Source of the DNA: Salvelinus alpinus
Lineage: Eukaryota; Chordata; Actinopteri; Salmoniformes; Salmonidae
DNA length: 64,000 bases
NCBI RefSeq assembly: GCF_045679555.1
Contig: NC_092120.1
Coordinates: 12,017,805-12,081,804 of the forward strand
Direction of reading: 5' to 3'
Shown here: positions 1-11,600 of the stretch, piece by piece
How the letters are laid out: the number at the start of each line of letters is the position of its first letter
Numbering within the stretch: position 1 is the stretch's first letter
The notes under the pieces: model-generated
Database searches by the model: none
What the model saw: the letters and a program-made list of their open reading frames with translations, nothing else
Told to the model about the DNA's origin: nothing
Position numbers and translations under genes: made by a program

Positions 1-3000
1 TAACCCTAAACCGTACCCTAACCTTAACCCTAAACCTAACCCTAGTTCCTAGCCATAACCCTAATTCTAACCTTAACCCTAACCCTAAACCGTACCCTAA
101 CCTTAACCCTAAAACTAACCCTAGTTCCTAGCCATAACCCTAATTCTAACCTTAACCCTAAACCTAACCCTAGTTCCTAGCCATAACCCTAATTCTAACC
201 TTAACCCTAACCCTAAACCGTACCCTAACCTTAACCCTAAAACTAACCCTAGTTCCTAGCCATAACCCTAATTCTAACCTTAACCCTAAAACTAACCCTA
301 GTTCCTAGCCATAACCCTAATTCTAACCTTAACCCTAACCCTAAACCGTACCCTAACCTTAACCCTAAAACTAACCCTAGTTCCTAGCCATAACCCTAAT
401 TCTAACCTTAACCCTAAAACTAACCCTAGTTCCTAGCCATAACCCTAATTCTAACCTTAACCCTAACCCTAAACCGTACCCTAACCTTAACCCTAAAACT
501 AACCCTAGTTCCTAGCCATAACCCTAATTCTAACCTTAACCCTAAAACTAACCCTAGTTCCTAGCCATAACCCTAATTCTAACCTTAACCCTAACCCTAA
601 ACCGTACCCTAACCTTAACCCTAAAACTAACCCTAGTTCCTAGCCATAACCCTAATTCTAACCTTAACCCTAAAACTAACCCTAGTTCCTAGCCATAACC
701 CTAATTCTAACCTTAACCCTAACCCTAAACCGTACCCTAACCTTAACCCTAAAACTAACCCTAGTTCCTAGCCATAACCCTAATTCTAACCTTAACCCTA
801 AAACTAACCCTAGTTCCTAGCCATAACCCTAATTCTAACCTTAACCCTAACCCTAAACCGTACCCTAACCTTAACCCTAAAACTAACCCTAGTTCCTAGC
901 CATAACCCTAATTCTAACCTTAACCCTAAAACTAACCCTAGTTCCTAGCCATAACCCTAATTCTAACCTTAACCCTAACCCTAAACCGTACCCTAACCTT
1001 AACCCTAAAACTAACCCTAGTTCCTAGCCATAACCCTAATTCTAACCTTAACCCTAAAACTAACCCTAGTTCCTAGCCATAACCCTAATTCTAACCTTAA
1101 CCCTAACCCTAAACCGTACCCTAACCTTAACCCTAAAACTAACCCTAGTTCCTAGCCATAACCCTAATTCTAACCTTAACCCTAAAACTAACCCTAGTTC
1201 CTAGCCATAACCCTAATTCTAACCTTAACCCTAACCCTAAACCGTACCCTAACCTTAACCCTAAAACTAACCCTAGTTCCTAGCCATAACCCTAATTCTA
1301 ACCTTAACCCTAAAACTAACCCTAGTTCCTAGCCATAACCCTAATTCTAACCTTAACCCTAACCCTAAACCGTACCCTAACCTTAACCCTAAAACTAACC
1401 CTAGTTCCTAGCCATAACCCTAATTCTAACCTTAACCCTAAAACTAACCCTAGTTCCTAGCCATAACCCTAATTCTAACCTTAACCCTAACCCTAAACCG
1501 TACCCTAACCTTAACCCTAAACCTAACCCTAGTTCCTAGCCATAACCCTAATTCTAACCTTAACCCTAACCCTAAACCGTACCCTAACCTTAACCCTAAA
1601 ACTAACCCTAGTTCCTAGCCATAACCCTAATTCTAACCTTAACCCTAAACCTAACCCTAGTTCCTAGCCATAACCCTAATTCTAACCTTAACCCTAACCC
1701 TAAACCGTACCCTAACCTTAACCCTAAAACTAACCCTAGTTCCTAGCCATAACCCTAATTCTAACCTTAACCCTAACCCTAAACCGTACCCTAACCTTAA
1801 CCCTAAAACTAACCCTAGTTCCTAGCCATAACCCTAATTCTAACCTTAACCCTAAACCTAACCCTAGTTCCTAGCCATAACCCTAATTCTAACCTTAACC
1901 CTAAACCGTACCCTAACCTTAACCCTAAACCTAACCCTAGTTCCTAGCCATAACCCTAATTCTAACCTTAACCCTAACCCTAAACCGTACCCTAACCTTA
2001 ACCCTAAAACTAACCCTAGTTCCTAGCCATAACCCTAATTCTAACCTTAACCCTAAACCTAACCCTAGTTCCTAGCCATAACCCTAATTCTAACCTTAAC
2101 CCTAACCCTAAACCGTACCCTAACCTTAACCCTAAAACTAACCCTAGTTCCTAGCCATAACCCTAATTCTAACCTTAACCCTAAAACTAACCCTAGTTCC
2201 TAGCCATAACCCTAATTCTAACCTTAACCCTAACCCTAAACCGTACCCTAACCTTAACCCTAAAACTAACCCTAGTTCCTAGCCATAACCCTAATTCTAA
2301 CCTTAACCCTAAACCTAACCCTAGTTCCTAGCCATAACCCTAATTCTAACCTTAACCCTAACCCTAAACCGTACCCTAACCTTAACCCTAAACCTAACCC
2401 TAGTTCCTAGCCATAACCCTAATTCTAACCTTAACCCTAACCCTAAACCGTACCCTAACCTTAACCCTAAAACTAACCCTAGTTCCTAGCCATAACCCTA
2501 ATTCTAACCTTAACCCTAAACCTAACCCTAGTTCCTAGCCATAACCCTAATTCTAACCTTAACCCTAACCCTAAACCGTACCCTAACCTTAACCCTAAAA
2601 CTAACCCTAGTTCCTAGCCATAACCCTAATTCTAACCTTAACCCTAAAACTAACCCTAGTTCCTAGCCATAACCCTAATTCTAACCTTAACCCTAACCCT
2701 AAACCGTACCCTAACCTTAACCCTAAAACTAACCCTAGTTCCTAGCCATAACCCTAATTCTAACCTTAACCCTAAAACTAACCCTAGTTCCTAGCCATAA
2801 CCCTAATTCTAACCTTAACCCTAACCCTAAACCGTACCCTAACCTTAACCCTAAAACTAACACTAGTTCCTAGCCATAACCCTAATTCTAACCTTAACCC
2901 TAAAACTAACCCTAGTTCCTAGCCATAACCCTAATTCTAACCTTAACCCTAACCCTAAACCGTACCCTAACCTTAACCCTAAAACTAACCCTAGTTCCTA

Positions 3001-6000
3001 GCCATAACCCTAATTCTAACCTTAACCCTAAACCTAACCCTAGTTCCTAGCCATAACCCTAATTCTAACCTTAACCCTAACCCTAAACCGTACCCTAACC
3101 TTAACCCTAAACCTAACCCTAGTTCCTAGCCATAACCCTAATTCTAACCTTAACCCTAACCCTAAACCGTACCCTAACCTTAACCCTAAAACTAACCCTA
3201 GTTCCTAGCCATAACCCTAATTCTAACCTTAACCCTAAACCTAACCCTAGTTCCTAGCCATAACCCTAATTCTAACCTTAACCCTAACCCTAAACCGTAC
3301 CCTAACCTTAACCCTAAAACTAACCCTAGTTCCTAGCCATAACCCTAATTCTAACCTTAACCCTAAAACTAACCCTAGTTCCTAGCCATAACCCTAATTC
3401 TAACCTTAACCCTAACCCTAAACCGTACCCTAACCTTAACACTAAAACTAAACCTAGTTCCTAGCCATAACCCTAATTCTAACCTTAACCCTAAAACTAA
3501 CCCTAGTTCCTAGCCATAACCCTAATTCTAACCTTAACCCTAACCCTAAACCGTACCCTAACCTTAACCCTAAAACTAACCCTAGTTCCTAGCCATAACC
3601 CTAATTCTAACCTTAACCCTAAAACTAACCCTAGTTCCTAGCCATAACCTTAATTCTAACCTTAACCCTAACCCTAAACCGTACCCTAACCTTAACCCTA
3701 AACCTAACCCTAGTTCCTAGCCATAACCCTAATTCTAACCTTAACCCTAACCCTAAACCGTACCCTAACCTTAACCCTAAAACTAACCCTAGTTCCTAGC
3801 CATAACCCTAATTCTAACCTTAACCCTAAACCTAACCCTAGTTCCTAGCCATAACCCTAATTCTAACCTTAACCCTAACCCTAAACCGTACCCTAACCTT
3901 AACCCTAAAACTAACCCTAGTTCCTAGCCATAACCCTAATTCTAACCTTAACCCTAAAACTAACCCTAGTTCCTAGCCATAACCCTAATTCTAACCTTAA
4001 CCCTAACCCTAAACCGTACCCTAACCTTAACCCTAAAACTAACCCTAGTTCCTAGCCATAACCCTAATTCTAACCTTAACCCTAAAACTAACCCTAGTTC
4101 CTAGCCATAACCCTAATTCTAACCTTAACCCTAACCCTAAACCGTACCCTAACCTTAACCCTAAAACTAACCCTAGTTCCTAGCCATAACCCTAATTCTA
4201 ACCTTAACCCTAAAACTAACCCTAGTTCCTAGCCATAACCCTAATTCTAACCTTAACCCTAACCCTAAACCGTACCCTAACCTTAACCCTAAAACTAACC
4301 CTAGTTCCTAGCCATAACCCTAATTCTAACCTTAACCCTAAAACTAACCCTAGTTCCTAGCCATAACCCTAATTCTAACCTTAACCCTAACCCTAAACCG
4401 TACCCTAACCTTAACCCTAAAACTAACCCTAGTTCCTAGCCATAACCCTAATTCTAACATTAACCCTAAAACTAACCCTAGTTCCTAGCCATAACCCTAA
4501 TTCTAACCTTAACCCTAACCCTAAACCGTACCCTAACCTTAACCCTAAAACTAACCCTAGTTCCTAGCCATAACCCTAATTCTAACCTTAACCCTAAAAC
4601 TAACCCTAGTTCCTAGCCATAACCCTAATTCTAACCTTAACCCTAACCCTAAACCGTACCCTAACCTTAACCCTAAAACTAACCCTAGTTCCTAGCCATA
4701 ACCCTAATTCTAACCTTAACCCTAAAACTAACCCTAGTTCCTAGCCATAACCCTAATTCTAACCTTAACCCTAACCCTAAACCGTACCCTAACCTTAACC
4801 CTAAACCTAACCCTAGTTCCTAGCCATAACCCTAATTCTAACCTTAACCCTAACCCTAAACCGTACCCTAACCTTAACCCTAAAACTAACCCTAGTTCCT
4901 AGCCATAACCCTAATTCTAACCTTAACCCTAAACCTAACCCTAGTTCCTAGCCATAACCCTAATTCTAACCTTAACCCTAACCCTAAACCGTACCCTAAC
5001 CTTAACCCTAAAACTAACCCTAGTTCCTAGCCATAACCCTAATTCTAACCTTAACCCTAAAACTAACCCTAGTTCCTAGCCATAACCCTAATTCTAACCT
5101 TAACCCTAACCCTAAACCGTACCCTAACCTTAACCCTAAAACTAACCCTAGTTCCTAGCCATAACCCTAATTCTAACCTTAACCCTAAAACTAACCCTAG
5201 TTCCTAGCCATAACCCTAATTCTAACCTTAACCCTAACCCTAAACCGTACCCTAACCTTAACCCTAAAACTAAGCCTAGTTCCTAGCCATAACCCTAATT
5301 CTAACCTTAACCCTAAAACTAACCCTAGTTCCTAGCCATAACCCTAATTCTAACCTTAACCCTAACCCTAAACCGTACCCTAACCTTAACCCTAAAACTA
5401 ACCCTAGTTCCTAGCCATAACCCTAATTCTAACCTTAACCCTAAACCTAACCCTAGTTCCTAGCCATAACCCTAATTCTAACCTTAACCCTAACCCTAAA
5501 CCGTACCCTAACCTTAACCCTAAACCTAACCCTAGTTCCTAGCCATAACCCTAATTCTAACCTTAACCCTAACCCTAAACCGTACCCTAACCTTAACCCT
5601 AAAACTAACCCTAGTTCCTAGCCATAACCCTAATTCTAACCTTAACCCTAAACCTAACCCTAGTTCCTAGCCATAACCCTAATTCTAACCTTAACCCTAA
5701 CCCTAAACCGTACCCTAACCTTAACCCTAAAACTAACCCTAGTTCCTAGCCATAACCCTAATTCTAACCTTAACCCTAAAACTAACCCTAGTTCCTAGCC
5801 ATAACCCTAATTCTAACCTTAACCCTAACCCTAAACCGTACCCTAACCTTAACCCTAAAACTAACCCTAGTTCCTAGCCATAACCCTAATTCTAACCTTA
5901 ACCCTAAAACTAACCCTAGTTCCTAGCCATAACCCTAAAACTAACCCTAGTTCCTAGCCATAACCCTAAAACTAACCCTAGTTCCTAGCCATAACCCTAA

Positions 6001-7363
6001 AACTAACCCTAGTTCCTAGCCATAACCCTAATTCTAACCTTAAACCTAACCCTAAACCGTACCCTAACCTTAACCCTAAAACTAACCCTAGTTCCTAGCC
6101 ATAACCCTAATTCTAACCTTAACCCTAAACCTAACCCTAGTTCCTAGCCATAACCCTAATTCTAACCTTAACCCTAACCCTAAACCGTACCCTAACCTTA
6201 ACCCTAAACCTAACCCTAGTTCCTAGCCATAACCCTAATTCTAACCTTAACCCTAACCCTAAACCGTACCCTAACCTTAACCCTAAAACTAACCCTAGTT
6301 CCTAGCCATAACCCTAATTCTAACCTTAACCCTAAACCTAACCCTAGTTCCTAGCCATAACCCTAATTCTAACCTTAACCCTAACCCTAAACCGTACCCT
6401 AACCTTAACCCTAAAACTAACCCTAGTTCCTAGCCATAACCCTAATTCTAACCTTAACCCTAAAACTAACCCTAGTTCCTAGCCATAACCCTAATTCTAA
6501 CCTTAACCCTAACCCTAAACCGTACCCTAACCTTAACCCTAAAACTAACCCTAGTTCCTAGCCATAACCCTAATTCTAACCTTAACCCTAAAACTAACCC
6601 TAGTTCCTAGCCATAACCCTAATTCTAACCTTAACCCTAACCCTAAACCGTACCCTAACCTTAACCCTAAAACTAACCCTAGTTCCTAGCCATAACCCTA
6701 ATTCTAACCTTAACCCTAAAACTAACCCTAGTTCCTAGCCATAACCCTAATTCTAACCTTAACCCTAACCCTAAACCGTACCCTAACCTTAACCCTAAAA
6801 CTAACCCTAGTTCCTAGCCATAACCCTAATTCTAACCTTAACCCTAAAACTAACCCTAGTTCCTAGCCATAACCCTAATTCTAACCTTAACCCTAACCCT
6901 AAACCGTACCCTAACCTTAACCCTAAAACTAACCCTAGTTCCTAGCCATAACCCTAATTCTAACCTTAACCCTAAAACTAACCCTAGTTCCTAGCCATAA
7001 CCCTAATTCTAACCTTAACCCTAACCCTAAACCGTACCCTAACCTTAACCCTAAAACTAACCCTAGTTCCTAGCCATAACCCTAATTCTAACCTTAACCC
7101 TAAAACTAACCCTAGTTCCTAGCCATAACCCTAATTCTAACCTTAACCCTAACCCTAAACCGTACCCTAACCTTAACCCTAAAACTAACCCTAGTTCCTA
7201 GCCATAACCCTAATTCTAACCTTAACCCTAAAACTAACCCTAGTTCCTAGCCATAACCCTAATTCTAACCTTAACCCTAACCCTAAACCGTACCCTAACC
7301 TTAACCCTAAAACTAACCCTAGTTCCTAGCCATAACCCTAATTCTAACCTTAACCCTAAACCC
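1..7363. repeat. Telomere-like higher-order satellite array
   Basis: The whole stretch is built from CCCTAA words and variants (AACCTTAACCCT, AAACCGTACCCT, CTAGTTCCTAGCCAT). The landmark ACCGTACCC recurs every 128 bp from about 89 to 1497 (11 periods), then mixed with 79-bp periods (for example 1497 to 1576). The 128-bp unit is a 49-bp monomer plus a 79-bp one, and 79 is 49 plus a 30-bp block holding ACCGTACCC. Monomers also differ as AAAACTAACCC or AAACCTAACCC. Nothing interrupts the array. The C-rich strand reads 5' to 3' from the left, as at a left chromosome end, but the degenerate units and edge position cannot separate a subtelomeric from an interstitial satellite. Confidence 0.95.
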
Positions 7364-7639
7364 CCTAGAAGTAGCCTTTGACATTGTGGGTACTAACAAA
7401 ATGTCCCAGAGTTGGTCAAATTTTTGTTTGTTTATTATTTTTGTATAGTTAAACACGTCCACACACATAAATGCCCACTCGACAACAACACACATATCCT
7501 CTCATGTGAAATCACGATTTTCCTCAACTATTCATCAGGCACAGCCTCAGAATAACATTAAAAATTATTATATATATTTTTTTTAACTAGTGGGCTGAAA
7601 TTGATTTCCTTTCATTATTTTTGTATGAATGTATGTATA
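7364..7639. other. AT-rich spacer, no gene seen
   Basis: Sequence between the satellite edge and the first Tc1 element. It holds short T-runs and a TATATATA stretch near 7569. I see no reading frame, tRNA or recognised repeat. Confidence 0.6.
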
Positions 7640-8626
7640 CTACCTGACCAAAAGTATATGGACACCTGCTCGTCAAACATCTCATTCCAAAATCATGGGC
7701 ATTAATATGGAGTTGATCCCCTCTTTGCGGCTATAACAGTCTCCACTCTTCTGGGAAGGCTTGCCCACTAGATATTGGAACACTGCTGCAGGGACTTGCT
7801 TCCATTCAGCAAGAGCATTAGTGAGGTCGTGCACTGATGTTGGGCAATTAGGCCTGGCTCGCAGTCGGCGTTCCAATTCATCCCAAAGTTGTTTGATGGG
7901 GTTGAGGTCAGGGCTCTGTGCAGGCCAGTCAAGTTTTTCCACACCGATCTTGACAAACCATTTCTGTATGGACCTCGCTTTGTGCACAGGGGCATTGTCA
8001 TGCTGAAACAGCAAAGGGCCTTCTCCGAACTGTTTCCACAAAGTTGGAAGCACAGAATCATCTAGAATGTCATTGTATGCTGTAGCATTAAGATTTCCCT
8101 TCACTGGAACCATAAAAAACAGCCCAGACCATTAATCCTCCTCCACCAAACTTTACATTTGGCACTATGCATTCGGGCGGGTAGCATTCTCCTTGCATCT
8201 GCCAAACCCAGATTCGTCTGTCAGACTGCCAGATGGTGAAGCTTGATTCATCACTCCAGAGAACGTGTTTCCACTGCTCCAGAGTCCAATGGCAGCAAGC
8301 TTTACACCCCTCATGTCTACGCTTGGCATTGAGCATGTGTTAGGCTTGTGTCCGCTGCTCGGCCATGGAAACCCATTTCATGAAGCTCCCGATGAACATT
8401 TCAATTCTTGTGCTGACGTCGCTTCCAGAGGCAGTTTGGAACTCGGCAGTGAGTGTTGCAACCGAGGACAGTCGATTTTAATGCTCTATGCGCTTCAGCA
8501 CTTGGCGGTCCCATTCTGTCCTGTTCGGCTGTGTGTTCGATTTTATACACCTGACATCAACGGGTGTTGCTGAAATGTCCAAATATACTAATTTGAAGGG
8601 GTCCGCATACTTTTGTAAATATAGTG
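7640..8626 (-). mobile_element. Tc1-like DNA transposon, decayed
   Basis: The left end has ACCAAAAGTATATGGACACC and the right end carries its imperfect complement (GTCCGCATACTTTTGT), so terminal inverted repeats bound about 0.99 kb. The body encodes transposase fragments on the minus strand. Ends are set within a few bases from the inverted repeats. The sequence resembles a common salmonid Tc1 family by memory. Confidence 0.85.
7682..8336 (-). pseudogene. Tc1 transposase remnant (two frames)
   Basis: Two overlapping minus-strand frames, 8088-8336 and 7682-8113, together carry the DDE catalytic core of a Tc1 transposase. WSDES holds the first Asp, HDNAPVH the second, and SPDLNPI marks the third catalytic block. 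A frameshift near 8090-8113 separates them. The Glu expected after LNPI is Lys (LNPIKQLWDEL), so the catalytic triad is lost. The N-terminal DNA-binding part is not open. This is a dead copy. Confidence 0.85.
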
Positions 8627-11600
8627 AATGTGTATGCATGCGTGCATATACAGTATATTATTACTTTCTTTGCTACTGCAGATGCAGTGTTTTATAAGCC
8701 CATGTGGGTTGGGCATCCTGAAGATGTGACACTATAGTAATGAAATCAATCAATCAAATCCCTGCTTTTCTTTAGGCATTTCCAGCTAAGACATACTTTG
8801 TCTGACACCAATAGTTCCTCTCCATTCCATGTAGACTCGTCTGTGTGTTCTCCCCAGCCTCAATTAATTAATAGCTTTGTGCTCACTTCAACAAATCTAT
8901 TCCCTGTATTTCTTAGACAAAAATCCCAGTAGGAATAACCTCAATAATGTAATTTGGAGAGGAGTGTAATAGTCAGAGTCCGCTCAGACATTATTAAGCA
9001 TTAGTTTGACTTTGAACCAAGAATAATACCTACAATGCACGTGTCCCACTTAGCAACACTCTTGAGACATATTTTCAAGTTTGACAAGGAGAAATGTGTT
9101 GATGACATTTAAATGTATTAATGAAAGGTCTATTTACTAGAATGACGTTTAGTGGCTTTGGGGCCTGAATGGACTAGGTGTGACAAAAATATATTCTATT
9201 TGGAAACATACCTACCTCCACGTCTCAGTAGTCTGACTGATTTCATGTGTGTATTGTAGTAATATGCTATGTTGTTGGATGGTGTTGATCTGTCAGTAAA
9301 CATGTGGCCTATTGAATGTGTAGTGAAAAAAATGTAAGTAAACCCTTGAATCTTGAACACGAATGTCAAAATAAAGAGAATTCATTATTGACAGTTCATG
9401 CAACAGTTAACATGACATTTGTCCATCAAAGAGCTCATATAAGGGCATGGAAGGAAGTCACAAATGGATTAATGGTTGCTACGTTTCTATCCACAAGAGG
9501 GCAGTATAATATTATATATCACATGTACATAATCCAAAAAGGACCTTTAGTCAGACGCCATTCATGTATAAAGCAGTAAATAAACATCTCAAATGTTTAT
9601 TGATCATTGTCTAGATCCTGTCGAACAGCAGCCCTGAAAGTGGCTTTTGTGCCTGGAAAATATCCTCCATGTACTGTACAGGAAGTTTGACAAGTGTTTA
9701 ATTTCCTGAAGTCTGGGAGAGTTGTGGCCTCTATGCTCTTGGCAGCTCTGCAGCAGAGCTGGCTCACTCTATACAACTGTAGAGCAGACCACTAAAAAGA
9801 TCAGAGTCCCAATCGCTCGCACGCTCTCTAAGTTATTACAGCATATTTGCTTCTCTTCCATAAAAATCAATGTAGAAATCACTGTACTCTCATCTTTAGT
9901 GGTGATGTGGAGCTAGTAATGTCTGGATGCTTTTGACTTGATCCTGCTCTGTTTACAATGTAAATTAAGGGGATCACAAGCGCTTTTAAAACATATACTT
10001 TGCTGTTAATTACCATGAGTAATCAACCTTTTGATATCCACAACAGGATTCTATGATGTATCACATCATTTGAATTAACGAGGCAGAGAGCAGATACATT
10101 TGGTGTGAAAACAGAAATGAAATACAACATGAACTATCTGCCTCTCAGACTGCAGAATCCCTATTGGCGAGTATTCTTCATCACACAAAGATTCCTCTGT
10201 TCTGTGGCCCATCTTTATTTTGTGTTCTTGTACTTTGGGGGCAATCTACTGTATGTAATATCCATTAGCAGATGAATGACAGATTTATTTGTGAAAGTGA
10301 GAAATGAGTAATTACATGATACACACCTCTGTGTTATCAGCAGCCTCGCACTATGCACGATGGACAATATACATTCATTCTTCACAAAAACAAGTTGAAA
10401 AACCAATGAGCTAAGGCTTCATGATCAATTCTTAGGCAGTGCTTCTGGTCTTCACGTTCCCCTCTCTCATTCTCTGGCTTTTTACCTGATGGAACTGTAG
10501 AGAATCCGGAAATAGCCCAACTCATTTAAAATGACAAAGACTAAAATGTTACTGCCTGAAAAGAAAATCAGCATTTCTCCAAACTGTCATCTCCTCAATC
10601 TCCCAAAGACAGTAATGATCCTTAGGCTGTGCAATTGAAGGAGAAAAATTAGTTTGGGGAAAAAAAGAAAGAAGGAATGATGTCTCGGGGAAGGATGGGA
10701 AGAGGTTCCGAATCATTAGCTCTGTGGAAGTGCGGCTGTTACGGGACTAATTGAGTGTCTGGGTGAGCCATCGTTGGGTCGGCCTCAAAGCGCCGGCGTC
10801 AGCATAACCAGGTGGGCGGCTGTAAAGCTAGGAAAATGAAGCCCCATTTACAGGCAGGAGTGCATTTTAATAGGGGCGACTTTGAGCCGATTCAACCGAT
10901 GAGCGGTGGGCGGCATAAAAGGTCATGAAAGGCAGAGCGAGGGAGTGTATGCCGTGTTAAGTGAGGTTAGGTACACGTACTGCTGAGTTAAGCAATTTAA
11001 TTAGAATGTACAAACACCTGAAGATGTGTAAGGAAGTGGAAAACTTGTCTATTGTCACAGTACACTCCCCGTTCTGTTTGATCTTGCTCATTTCAACAAT
11101 GACTTTAAAATCCAGGTCACACCGCCTTTCTCAGACACTGGAACAAAGTGAACAGTAGTTGAATGCTTTAGCAGGATCTTATCTTTCTTCACTCCTTGCA
11201 GCCTTGAGTCTTGCAGAATCACCACACATGGGTGGAGGAGCTTTCAGCTTTGTTACTTGTAGATCTTAACTTTTAAGATAATAATGATATCATTCCCTTG
11301 CTTCACATCCTGCAAGTCACATAAGCCATTTACATGACTCAGTGAATTTCACGTGAAGTTTATATACCCACTCTTTTTTTATGTCAAGAATTTAGAAATG
11401 GTGGTATTCCTCAAGAGCTATAACCACATAGCTGCTAGACGAGCTACCCACTGAGCTGGAAGTGGAAACCAATTTCATCATCCATTTCACTTCATCATCC
11501 ACAACTGGGCAGGACGTATATCTCTGCATTCAGGATTTCAGTGCAGAGGGAGAGCCTGTTTTATTGCACCTATCATCTTCAGAGCCAAGTTGGGAACGGC

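Noticed and set aside
1..7363. A functional telomere
   Set aside because: Units are 49/79/128-bp higher-order repeats with non-telomeric words; perfect CCCTAA runs are at most two or three units.
1..7363. CRISPR array
   Set aside because: Tandem units have no unique spacers, and the window is vertebrate.
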